From: an uncultured Allobosea sp.
GTDB taxonomy: Bacteria; Pseudomonadota; Alphaproteobacteria; Rhizobiales; Beijerinckiaceae
Assembly: GCF_945957345.1 (NCBI RefSeq)
Contig: NZ_CAMFKW010000041.1
Coordinates: 1 to 51,174 of the forward strand
Direction: 5' to 3'
Length of the DNA: 51,174 bases
Shown here piece after piece: positions 17,901 through 25,136 of the stretch. The notes under the pieces were generated by a model. It saw only the letters and a program-made list of their open reading frames with translations, was not told where the DNA came from and ran no database searches. Position 1 is the stretch's first letter. Each line of letters begins with the position of its first letter. The translations under genes and the position numbers were made by a program.

Positions 17901-17969
17901 TACCAGCGGCTCGCGAAAGCGCGACAGGTGGAACTCGATTGCCAGAAGCAGCAGATTTTGGCGATATGA
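14955..17969 (+). CDS. Fused nucleotidyltransferase and PEP-synthase-like (glutamine kinase-like) enzyme
   Basis: 1004 aa. Residues about 1-235 form a nucleotidyltransferase domain with LLISYADILYRPRVL and WTDLDDPGALARFL, but with an atypical N-terminal loop (LGAGRPLGGVTPSARRK). Residues about 255-445 are the ATP-grasp half of PEP synthases (AVRSSAVGEDSFEASQAGKF, LVQPMVADVVASGVIF, HLLQVRPLAV). The C-terminal swivelling domain has GGANSHMAIRCAEFGLPAAIG with the phospho-carrier His962. Removing the first domain leaves about 770 aa, close to Campylobacter Cj1418. That enzyme phosphorylates the amide nitrogen of L-glutamine using the beta phosphate of ATP. The next gene encodes a Cj1417-like amidotransferase. 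I infer a bifunctional glutamine kinase and cytidylyltransferase. PEP synthase itself is unlikely in this context. Confidence 0.75.
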   Translation: MKTTQAVILGAGRPLGGVTPSARRKAGPGMNALEWQLAALRSMAGSVEFVVGYGSDDVEAPLSVKLVVNRKWQSSGAAQSLFLCGLAPEHDLLISYADILYRPRVLSALTDAGDAIAIAVDSSHSAPRRKNREIVELDGHGGLRRFALAANADGSSAQEVDLVGLAWVPLALVPAIRALRERKPKSLQRGHLGALFEELRIAGIPMRLVDVAGDWTDLDDPGALARFLFGSKAQTLARLGTRVRLSRVAPQVSFRVRRWQHEPAAVVAEVMRTFPEQVLAVRSSAVGEDSFEASQAGKFRSCLNVASNPPALEEAVSSVIASYDDAPEHQVLVQPMVADVVASGVIFTRTLDQGAPYYVLNYSLDSRTDIVTGGGDETRIAYVHRGLERIPQEPAFIAPLLAATQEVEHLLDLDTLDLEFAISSDGVVHLLQVRPLAVQHDRSREDDTRLNAERDASLALYDELSRPVPPVLGQRSIYGVMPDWNPAEIIGIVPRPLAASLYRALVMDDAWSAQRREFGYRDLRGVPLMRLFAGHAYVDVRASFNSFVPAAVPDALAARLIEAALERLSARPEAHDKVEFEIVPTCLDFDFSRWNEALFHPAGFGADEIAVLRAAYADINANALRVEQQAWVAIRRYEAELDAAMPGGFPRLDALRGILARCRVEGVLPFAHLARCAFVAISLLRTAVTRGILTAERVEELLGSIRTVSHQLADDAGATASGAMSFDDFVRRCGHLRPGTYDITSQSYAEAPERYLRPLVDVPHVETADDGFAWTNTERAALASALPEIGLDIAPDALLDFMRHAITGREYAKFVFTRALWAVLESIAAYGARHGLSREELSFLDYGDIERVLLGVDAGPEALRRIAAANKARARIHASMILPPLIEARGDFYAFVAPQVRANFVGSGNVSAPLRVLDETGHSKQSLEGTVVLIQRADPGYEWLFSRRIAGLITAFGGANSHMAIRCAEFGLPAAIGIGTEHYQRLAKARQVELDCQKQQILAI

Positions 17970-18622
17970 GTTTGTTGCAGCGCCCGCTCATCGTCATCAC
18001 GCAGCGTGTCGACGTTGTTCCAAGCTATGGTGAGCGCCGCGACGCGCTCGATCAGAACTGGTTCTCTCTGCTGGACGCCGCCGGGTGCGACGTCGTCCCT
18101 CTGCCCAACCATCCGGCAACGGCGCTTTCTCTTGCCCGGCGGCTGAAGCCCGCTCTGGTTATTCTCAGCGGAGGCAATGGCGTCATGCCTGACAATGCCG
18201 GCTATGCCCCTGAGCGGAACGCGACGGAGACGGCACTGCTCGATTGGGCAAAGGAGACGGAAACGCCCGTCCTGGGGGTCTGTCGCGGCTTCCAGTTCAT
18301 GAACGTCTATCTGGGCGGAACGCTGAGCCCGGTGTATGGGCACGTCGCTTGCTCGCACGCGACGCGTTCGCGCGCAGGTGCCTTCGCCGAGGTGAATTCG
18401 TACCACGACTACGGTATTGTTCGTGCGGGTCTGGCTGCCTTGCTGGAGGAAGCCGCGACGGCGCCTGACGGAACCATCGAAGGTGCATATCATCGGACGC
18501 TGCCTTGGTTGGGGATCATGTGGCATCCTGAACGTGCTATTCCGGATGCAGCCGGAGTTAAGTGGTGGTTGGCCAGCCTGGTCCGCGAGGCCGCGTCAAC
18601 ACGCAGGATTTCGTTCCCGTGA
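17966..18622 (+). CDS. Class I glutamine amidotransferase, predicted gamma-glutamyl-CDP-amidate hydrolase (Cj1417-like)
   Basis: 218 aa. The catalytic triad is visible: Cys106 in GVCRGFQFMN, with His187 and Glu189 in MWHPE. ILSGGNG supplies the oxyanion region, and VNSYHDYGI and an N-terminal ITQR block fit the PuuD/Cj1417 type of stand-alone gamma-glutamyl hydrolase. In Campylobacter, Cj1417 hydrolyses CDP-L-glutamine to cytidine diphosphoramidate and glutamate. The ATG overlaps the stop of the glutamine kinase-like fusion (ATGA), so the two proteins should be made together. A gamma-glutamyl-GABA hydrolase annotation would be the default alternative, but no putrescine genes are present. Confidence 0.75.
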   Translation: MSLLQRPLIVITQRVDVVPSYGERRDALDQNWFSLLDAAGCDVVPLPNHPATALSLARRLKPALVILSGGNGVMPDNAGYAPERNATETALLDWAKETETPVLGVCRGFQFMNVYLGGTLSPVYGHVACSHATRSRAGAFAEVNSYHDYGIVRAGLAALLEEAATAPDGTIEGAYHRTLPWLGIMWHPERAIPDAAGVKWWLASLVREAASTRRISFP

Positions 18623-20031
18623 TTCAATCAGGCAGATCAATTGCGATCAGCGCGCGCGGCGTAACGAAGCGCTACAAGATGTTTCGCAACGCGCGTCAAA
18701 TGGTTGCCCATCAGTTTGGCCTGCGAGACCTGCCGTTTTTCACCCGTCGTGAAGTTCCGGAATTCACCGCGCTCGCAGGCGTTACTTTCGATCTTGCCCG
18801 AGGGGAGCGCATCGGGTTGATTGGGCGCAACGGCGCCGGCAAGACGACGTTGCTGAAGTTGATAACCCGCAGCCTTGCGCCAACCGATGGTTGCATTGAC
18901 GTTCATGGTTCGGTGCAGGCACTGATGTCGACGGGTATCGGCTTTCACCCCGAATTCACCGGCCGGCAGAACATCGACGCGACCTTGCAGTATTACGGCC
19001 TTCACGGCGATGCTTATGCCGCCGCGATTGATGACGTCATTCGGTTCGTCGAGCTTGGAAAATATCTTGACCAGCCATACAGCACCTATTCGCTCGGGAT
19101 GCAGTCACGCACGCAATTTGCGGTCGCAACGGCTTTTCATCCCGACATCTTGCTGATTGATGAGGTTTTGGGGGCGGGCGACGGCTATTTCGCCGCCAAG
19201 TCAGCTGATCGGATGAAGCGGCTGATCGGATCGGGCTGCACGATGATCATGGTCTCGCACTCCACGGATTTGATCGAGCAGTTCTGCGAGCGTGTGATCT
19301 GGCTGCGTGACGGGCATGTCCATCGCGATGGAGAAGCTACGCCGATCCTGGCTGAGTACGAACAGGAAATGGCCGATCTCGCGAGGGCAGGCGCCGGTGC
19401 CAGGGCTGCGGCACCGAAGAGCCTGAATCCCTTCTCGCTCCCCGCGATGCTCAGGACTGATTTTGTCGAGCAGCACGTGCGCGCGGCCGAGCCCATCAGC
19501 GAACTTTCTGGTGAGGGCGTCGTCGAAAGGCTCGGGGGCGATGCGGAGATCCATCGCTTTCCCGGTCAGCCTGGTGTGCGGATCACAGACGTCTCTCTTT
19601 CTCGGGCAGGGGAGGAGAGTGGAGGATTGCAGGTCGGCGAGGAGATCAGGGCGCGAGTTTGCTTGGCGGGGCCAGTTGGGACGATGACTGCGCTGCGCTG
19701 TCATCTCTTGGTCTATACGCTTTCCGGGGACAGGCTGGCGAGGGCGAGTGGCGAGGTTGAATGCAGCTTCGACAAATCCGGGGCGGGAGCGGTCGAAGGA
19801 TTGATCGGGCCGCTGCAGATCGGGCCAGGCCAGTTTGTCGTATCCGTGCTCGTTGAGGATGCACAGCGGCCTGCGTTGTCCGAGAGCGCAAGATACGATT
19901 TGTGGTCGCGCTGCGCTGCATTGAGCTACGCGCCGACGAATGAGAGCGATCCACCGCTGATCCTGTTCGATGGGTTTGTGCAGCAAGGCGCTTCGGAACT
20001 GGAAAAGACCCGGATGGCGGGAATGGTCTAA
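18619..20031 (+). CDS. Second polysaccharide ABC transporter ATPase with extra C-terminal domain (Wzt-like)
   Basis: 470 aa from a GTG at 18619 that overlaps the preceding TGA (GTGA). Walker A GLIGRNGAGKTT is at about 66-77, the signature YSLGMQSR at about 157, and Walker B ILLIDEVLGAGD follows. Residues about 315-450 form a Wzt-type beta-sandwich tail (IHRFPGQPGVRITDVSLS, GQFVVSVLVEDA) that diverges from the tail of the ATPase at 9569. No second permease is present. It may form mixed dimers with the other ATPase on the single Wzm-like permease, or serve an exporter encoded outside the window. The two tails may recognise different glycan modifications. Confidence 0.85.
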   Translation: MIQSGRSIAISARGVTKRYKMFRNARQMVAHQFGLRDLPFFTRREVPEFTALAGVTFDLARGERIGLIGRNGAGKTTLLKLITRSLAPTDGCIDVHGSVQALMSTGIGFHPEFTGRQNIDATLQYYGLHGDAYAAAIDDVIRFVELGKYLDQPYSTYSLGMQSRTQFAVATAFHPDILLIDEVLGAGDGYFAAKSADRMKRLIGSGCTMIMVSHSTDLIEQFCERVIWLRDGHVHRDGEATPILAEYEQEMADLARAGAGARAAAPKSLNPFSLPAMLRTDFVEQHVRAAEPISELSGEGVVERLGGDAEIHRFPGQPGVRITDVSLSRAGEESGGLQVGEEIRARVCLAGPVGTMTALRCHLLVYTLSGDRLARASGEVECSFDKSGAGAVEGLIGPLQIGPGQFVVSVLVEDAQRPALSESARYDLWSRCAALSYAPTNESDPPLILFDGFVQQGASELEKTRMAGMV

Positions 20032-20200
20032 GTTGCCGTCTCGGAAGGTGGGCAGAAGCTCCCGGGCAGGAAACGCGATGGAGCGTCGAGTCGCACTTGA
20101 ACTCAGGCTTCGGGAATGAGCGGGAACAATCCGGGCCTTTCTTGCTAACGAATTCTACTGGCGTAAGACGCGCCATCACGCTGGGTAAGAGGACGAAACG

Positions 20201-22168
20201 ATGTGCGGACTGGTGGCGGTGTTCGGCCCGCAGCCGCTTGAGGCTGGAACGCTGGGGGCGATGCGCGACCGGCTTTGGCATCGCGGCCCGGACGATGCTG
20301 GCCTGTGGCTCGGCCGAGCGGGCGAGCATCATGTCGGCCTGGGTTTCCGGCGGCTTGCGATCCAGGATTTGTCTCCGCACGGGGCTCAGCCGATGGCGGC
20401 CGCCGAGGAGCGTGTGAGGATCGTCTTCAACGGAGAAATCTACAACTTCGTTGAGCTCAGGAATGAGTTGAAGGCACTTGGCCATTCCTTCCGCTCGACC
20501 GGAGATACGGAGGTGCTGCTGGCGGCCTATCTCGAATGGGGTGCGGGCTGCCTGTCGCGCTTCAACGGCCAATTCGCCTTCGTTCTATGGGATGAACGGA
20601 GCGGGACTGCCCTGATCGCACGTGATCGTTTTGGTGAGAAGCCGCTTTACTTCACGCGCCTGAGCGGCGGCGGAATCGCCTTCGCATCGGAGATGAAGGC
20701 GCTGTTTGCCCACCCGGATATCCGGCCTGAGGTGAACTGGGAGCATATCGGCAAATATACGCAGGGAATTGCCGACTACGGCAGCGAGGCAACCTGCTTC
20801 GCCGGAATCGAGCAGTTTCTGGCAGCCCATGCGATGCTGCTGAGGCCTGATGGCTCTGTGCTGAGCTACGAGCGTTACTGGACGCCGCAAACCCGCGAAC
20901 GCCAGAAGGGGCGCAAGACCGAGGATCTGGTCGGCGAGTTCCGCGAGCGCCTGGCCCGCAGCGTGGCGATGCGGTTGCGGGCGGACGTAACGGTTGGTGC
21001 GTGCCTGTCGGGTGGGTTGGATTCCTCCAGCCTCGTCGCGCTGATGGCGCGCGAGGAGACAGGGCACCGCACGCAGTTGTTGCATACGATCTCGGCGCGA
21101 TTTTCGCAGGATCCGACCATCGACGAAGGTCACTATGTCGATGAAGTTCTGAGCAAGACCTGCATCGCCGGCAAAGCGGCAGAGCTTTCACCTGGTGATT
21201 TGGTGGCTCAGTCGCGGGCTCTGCACTGGCATCAGGAAGCCCCAATGATGTCGGCCTCAGCTTATCTGGAGTGGGCGGTTCACCGTGCGGCCCGGGCCGA
21301 CGGGTTGACAGTCATGATCGATGGGCAGGGCTCGGATGAGCTGTTGGCCGGCTACTCCTACTATTTCGCCATTCGCCAGAACGATTGGATGAATACCGGG
21401 CAATGGGCCCCACTCGCCTGGAATACCTGGCTGATGTCCTCGCGTCTTAAGCGGGAGGCGGCCAAATACGAGGATGCAGCGCGCCGATTCAGTCCGCAGG
21501 CGGGCAAGCCGATCTCCTTCTATCTGCGCACGGCCCTGGCGAACCAGTGGCGCCAAATGCGAGGCCAGCCATTGCTCGAGCAACCGCTGCAAGCGCCGAA
21601 ACCAGGCGTTCCGGCGCCGGGAGGCGGCAATTATCTCGGCTATTACGTAGCGAACGGCCTGCTCTATGCAACGATGCCCAATCAATTGGTGGTCTCGGAC
21701 CGCAATGGCATGGCGTCGAGCGTGGAGACGCGATTCCCGTTCCTCGATCACGACTTCGTCGATTGGTGCCTTGGCTTGCCAGAGGAGGTGCTGATCCGCG
21801 GAGGGTGGCTGAAATGGATACTGCGGAAAGCGCTATCAACGGATCTCCCTCCGTCCGTCGCCTGGCGGGTGGACAAGGTCGGTTTCCAGGCTCCGCAGGA
21901 TGCCTGGTTACGCGGTGAGTTGAAAGATTGGGCCTATCACCTGCTTTTCGAGGGGCCATGCACTCAGCTTGAGCAATACGACAGAGCCGCGTTGGATGCG
22001 ATCTGGGCGCGCCATCAGGCGGGTGAAGATCTGTCCTGGTCGCTGTGGATCTGGATCAGCCTGAGCGAATGGCTGGCGATGACGCAGGAAGGTGTCTGGT
22101 CAGCCGGGTTGGCGGGGCGACAGCCCTCCGTAGGATCGGTTGCAAACATGGTTCAGGCCGCGGGATGA
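20201..22168 (+). CDS. asnB: Asparagine synthase-like glutamine amidotransferase (third of three)
   Basis: 655 aa with nucleophile Cys2 (MCGLVAVFG), NGEIYNF, ARDRFGEKPLYF, PP-loop SGGLDSS at about 270-276 and DGQGSDELLAGYSYYF. A GAGGA ribosome site precedes the ATG. It is less like the other two AsnB paralogues than they are like each other, for example HQEAPMMSASAYLEW replaces HQDEPFGSTS. A distinct acceptor is therefore likely. Its stop overlaps the start of a HisH-like amidotransferase (ATGA), coupling it to the predicted amidine-forming genes. It may amidate a uronic acid. Confidence 0.85.
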   Translation: MCGLVAVFGPQPLEAGTLGAMRDRLWHRGPDDAGLWLGRAGEHHVGLGFRRLAIQDLSPHGAQPMAAAEERVRIVFNGEIYNFVELRNELKALGHSFRSTGDTEVLLAAYLEWGAGCLSRFNGQFAFVLWDERSGTALIARDRFGEKPLYFTRLSGGGIAFASEMKALFAHPDIRPEVNWEHIGKYTQGIADYGSEATCFAGIEQFLAAHAMLLRPDGSVLSYERYWTPQTRERQKGRKTEDLVGEFRERLARSVAMRLRADVTVGACLSGGLDSSSLVALMAREETGHRTQLLHTISARFSQDPTIDEGHYVDEVLSKTCIAGKAAELSPGDLVAQSRALHWHQEAPMMSASAYLEWAVHRAARADGLTVMIDGQGSDELLAGYSYYFAIRQNDWMNTGQWAPLAWNTWLMSSRLKREAAKYEDAARRFSPQAGKPISFYLRTALANQWRQMRGQPLLEQPLQAPKPGVPAPGGGNYLGYYVANGLLYATMPNQLVVSDRNGMASSVETRFPFLDHDFVDWCLGLPEEVLIRGGWLKWILRKALSTDLPPSVAWRVDKVGFQAPQDAWLRGELKDWAYHLLFEGPCTQLEQYDRAALDAIWARHQAGEDLSWSLWIWISLSEWLAMTQEGVWSAGLAGRQPSVGSVANMVQAAG

Positions 22169-22779
22169 TTACGATCATCGATTACCGGATGGGCAATCTC
22201 GGCTCCATCTGCAACATGTTCCATCGGCTCGGCATCAAGGCGCGCGTGAGCGCCGACCCGGAGACCATCCGCGCATCGGATAGGCTCATGCTTCCCGGCG
22301 TCGGCCATTTCTCCAATGGTGCGCGCCAATTCGCAGAAACCGGTCTGCGCGAGGTGCTCGAGGAGAAAGTCGAGCGTGGCGGTACGCCGCTCCTGGGGAT
22401 TTGCGTCGGCCAGCAATTGCTGGGATCGGGCAGCGAGGAGGGTGAGGGAGCTGGCCTCGGCTGGATCGCGGGCCGCTGCGTCCGTTTTCGTCCACAGGAT
22501 GGGGCCAAAGTCCCGCAAATGGGTTGGAACTATGTGCAGCCGGCGCGCCCCCATCCCGTGATCGCGGATATTGGCGACGAGCCGCGCTTTTATTTCGCCA
22601 ATTCTTTCTGGCTGAAAAGCGAGAAGCGCGACGAGGTCCTGCTTGAATCCATTTACGGCGGCGAACGCTTCACCGCTGGGGTCGCGCGCGACAGCATCGT
22701 CGCTTTTCAATTCCATCCGGAGAAAAGCCACCGCTTCGGCATGCGCATCCTCGAGAACTTTGCGAAATGGAGCCCATGA
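22165..22779 (+). CDS. hisH: HisH-like glutaminase subunit for sugar amidination
   Basis: 204 aa with a complete class I glutaminase triad: Cys80 in GICVGQQLL, and His184 and Glu186 in FHPEKS. MLPGVGHFSNG supplies the oxyanion strand. HisH normally feeds ammonia to HisF in histidine synthesis. Here no other his genes occur, and the gene lies between AsnB and a HisF relative that lacks a key aspartate. A WbpG-type amidotransferase lies about 3.9 kb away. In Pseudomonas aeruginosa B-band O-antigen synthesis, HisH2, HisF2 and WbpG convert an acetamido group to acetamidino. I assign the same role. Both neighbours overlap by ATGA. Confidence 0.82.
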   Translation: MITIIDYRMGNLGSICNMFHRLGIKARVSADPETIRASDRLMLPGVGHFSNGARQFAETGLREVLEEKVERGGTPLLGICVGQQLLGSGSEEGEGAGLGWIAGRCVRFRPQDGAKVPQMGWNYVQPARPHPVIADIGDEPRFYFANSFWLKSEKRDEVLLESIYGGERFTAGVARDSIVAFQFHPEKSHRFGMRILENFAKWSP

Positions 22780-23579
22780 CCGCCGAAGCTGCCTTGCCGC
22801 CGCTGCTCCTGCCGAAGCGGCGGCCGCGCGTCATCCCCACCCTGCTGCTGAAGGATGGGCTGCTCTACAAGCCTGTTCGTTTCAAGGCGCCGAAATATGT
22901 CGGTGATCCGCGCGTTGCAGTGAAGATATTCAACGACAAGGGGGCGGACGAACTCGTTCTCGCCGACATGACGGCCACCATCGAGCGACGCGAGCCGGAC
23001 TACGAGCTGATCAAGGAAATCGCTACGGAAAGCTTCATGCCGATCGCATATGGTGGCGGCATCAACAGTTATGATCAGGCCGCGCGAATCCTTGAACTCG
23101 GCGTCGAAAAAATCGTGCTGAATACGGCTCTGGCCAGCACCCCGGCGCTCTCTGAAAAAATTGCCGGTGTTTTCGGCGCGCAGAGCGTGATCGGTTGTCT
23201 GGATTGCCGAAAATCCCTGCTCGGGGGCTATTCTGTCTATGTCGAAGCTGGGCGGCGGCGAATGGGCGGCAAGCCCGAGGACATTGCCCAACGGATCGTC
23301 GGGCAAGGCGTGGGCGAGATCATGCTTCAGTCGATCGATCGCGAAGGCACGGGGCAGGGCTATGATCTGGCGCTCGTGCGGCGCGTGGCTGGGGCGGTGG
23401 ACGTGCCGGTGATCGCCCTTGGTGGAGCAGGCAATGTCGACCATTTTCGCGATGCGATTGGAGCCGGCGCGGCTGCCGTGGCAGCCGGCTCGATGTTTGT
23501 CTTCACCGGGCCGCACCGCGCCGTTCTCATCACTTATCCGCCGGATGAGCAACTGCACCGCGCCTTTGGAACGCGATAG
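22776..23579 (+). CDS. hisF: HisF-like ammonia-channelling subunit (non-histidine type)
   Basis: 267 aa TIM barrel of the HisF family: DKGADELVLADMTAT, PIAYGGGINSYDQAARI, VIGCLDCRK and VIALGGAGNVDHFRDAI. True HisF has IPCLDVKDG, whose Asp11 is a catalytic residue. Here the block is IPTLLLKDG, so that Asp is Leu24. The second catalytic Asp (in GCLDCRK) is kept. This pattern fits the O-antigen HisF2 group, which passes ammonia to a sugar substrate and does not make imidazole glycerol phosphate. The start at 22776 overlaps the HisH stop (ATGA); an ATG nine bases earlier is also in frame. It should form a complex with the HisH-like partner. Confidence 0.82.
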   Translation: MTAEAALPPLLLPKRRPRVIPTLLLKDGLLYKPVRFKAPKYVGDPRVAVKIFNDKGADELVLADMTATIERREPDYELIKEIATESFMPIAYGGGINSYDQAARILELGVEKIVLNTALASTPALSEKIAGVFGAQSVIGCLDCRKSLLGGYSVYVEAGRRRMGGKPEDIAQRIVGQGVGEIMLQSIDREGTGQGYDLALVRRVAGAVDVPVIALGGAGNVDHFRDAIGAGAAAVAAGSMFVFTGPHRAVLITYPPDEQLHRAFGTR

Positions 23580-23654
23580 GCTTGACCTCCCGAACAACTT
23601 CTTCGATTGCTCGCCCCCTGCGCTCGCCCAGCCGGGGCGTTCAGCTGCTTTCTG

Positions 23655-25133
23655 GTGACCGACGTGGCTCGTAAGTCCATCTGCATTTTTTCGCTGTCCA
23701 CGATCGCGGATGATCCGCGTGTGCGGCGCCAGGGCCAGGCTTTTCACGATGCGGGTTGGGACGTTGTTGCCGTCGGCATCGGCACCGCCCGGTCGCCGGC
23801 CCCTTCATGGCGAATCATCCAGGCTGACGCACTGGTGCCCGCTGCCCGTGCGGACAATGAAGCCATCTCGACGGAGCAACATGCGAGCGCTCCGGCTCTC
23901 GCCCCGGAAGGACGCAAGGCAAAGCTCGTCGCTTTGGGCCGCAGGCTGATTCCCGAACGCCACCGGTACCTGCTTCGGCCTGCGATCCGCACAGGGTTTG
24001 TCCTGGTCAATGCTTCATTGAGGACCATAAGGGCGGCGCGCTCCGTTGTGCGGAGCGCTGCGGAGCTCATGGCTGCGCGCAACCGGCAGTCCGCTCGAAG
24101 AATCGGCTCGTCGGCATTGCAGGCACAGGGTGCTGCAACTGCCGTTGAGGCCATGGCGCCATTGCCCGCACCGATGGATGCGGATGCTGCCGAGCGCGCC
24201 TATCTCGCCGTCTTCGAGATTGCGCGGATGTATGAAGCGGGGCGGGGGATAAAGGCGGACTTCTATCTCGCCAATGACTGGCACATGCTGCCGGTGGTGC
24301 GTCGTCTCGCCCAGGAACACGGTACCCGCTTCGGCTACGATACGCATGAATATGCGGTCGAGGAGTATCGCTACAAGCCGGACTTCTTGACCACCAAGGT
24401 GCCGATGGTCCGCGCGATCGAAGCGCGCGGTCTGAAGGAGGCCGCTGTCACGACCGCAGTCTCTGCCGGTATTGCCAGGGATATGGCGGCGTTGCACGAG
24501 GTCGAGCGCGTGCCTGTCGAGATTCGCAATGTGCCGAACCGAGTCTCAGATCTCTCGCCGTTAGAGCCGACGCGCAAGCGCATGCGCGTTTACTTTCACG
24601 GAATCATCACCTTCGATCGTGGCCTTGAAGAATGCATTCGTTCGGTTCCGTTGTGGCGGAATGAGTTCGTGTTCCAGCTGCGCGGTCCGATTCGGCCCGA
24701 GTTCATGCCCGTGCTCAAGTCCGAGATCGTTAAGGCGGGGGTCTGGGACAGGGTCGAGATTCTGCCGGAGGTGGCGATGGTCGATCTCGTTCACGCCGCC
24801 GCCGAGGCCGATATCGGGATCTCGACACCGCCCTCCACGTCGAAACACAATATCTACGCGCTGCCGAACAAGTTCTTCGAGTATATCCAGGCCGGCCTGG
24901 CCATGTGTGTGGCAGACCTGCCGGACATGCAGCGGATCATGGCGCATTACGATCTCGGCGTGCCGATCCGGGCGGTGACACCGCAGGCCATTGCCGACGC
25001 CGTGAACAGTTTCACGCCCGAGATCGTCGACCGCTTCAAGGCCAATGCCCGTAAGGCTGCAGCTGAGCTCAATTGGGAAGTGGAGCAGGCTCGTCTGGTC
25101 GATCTCTACGAGCAGGCGCTGAAGACCAGCTGA
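23655..25133 (+). CDS. Glycosyltransferase, GT-B fold (GT4-like)
   Basis: About 492 aa. The start SICIFSLSTIADDPRVRRQGQAF is the GT-B N-terminal strand and loop. FYLANDWHMLPVVRRLA and YDTHEYAVEEY follow. The C-terminal domain has MRVYFHGIITFDRGLEE and LPNKFFEYIQAGLAM, the donor-binding block. A long basic and Ala-rich insert (about residues 65-170) separates the first strands from LANDW and is shared in shorter form by other glycosyltransferases here. The start is uncertain: GTG 23655, GTG 23664 or an upstream TTG at 23607. Its stop is only three bases from the convergent glycosyltransferase at 25137. Donor and acceptor are unknown. Confidence 0.78.
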   Translation: MTDVARKSICIFSLSTIADDPRVRRQGQAFHDAGWDVVAVGIGTARSPAPSWRIIQADALVPAARADNEAISTEQHASAPALAPEGRKAKLVALGRRLIPERHRYLLRPAIRTGFVLVNASLRTIRAARSVVRSAAELMAARNRQSARRIGSSALQAQGAATAVEAMAPLPAPMDADAAERAYLAVFEIARMYEAGRGIKADFYLANDWHMLPVVRRLAQEHGTRFGYDTHEYAVEEYRYKPDFLTTKVPMVRAIEARGLKEAAVTTAVSAGIARDMAALHEVERVPVEIRNVPNRVSDLSPLEPTRKRMRVYFHGIITFDRGLEECIRSVPLWRNEFVFQLRGPIRPEFMPVLKSEIVKAGVWDRVEILPEVAMVDLVHAAAEADIGISTPPSTSKHNIYALPNKFFEYIQAGLAMCVADLPDMQRIMAHYDLGVPIRAVTPQAIADAVNSFTPEIVDRFKANARKAAAELNWEVEQARLVDLYEQALKTS

Positions 25134-25136
25134 CGG

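Noticed and set aside
14955..17969. Phosphoenolpyruvate synthase as the plain function of the fusion protein
   Set aside because: The fused nucleotidyltransferase, the coupled Cj1417-like amidotransferase and the glycan export context do not fit central carbon metabolism.
22165..23579. Histidine biosynthesis genes hisH and hisF
   Set aside because: No other his genes are nearby, the HisF-like protein lacks catalytic Asp11, and a WbpG-like partner is in the same locus.
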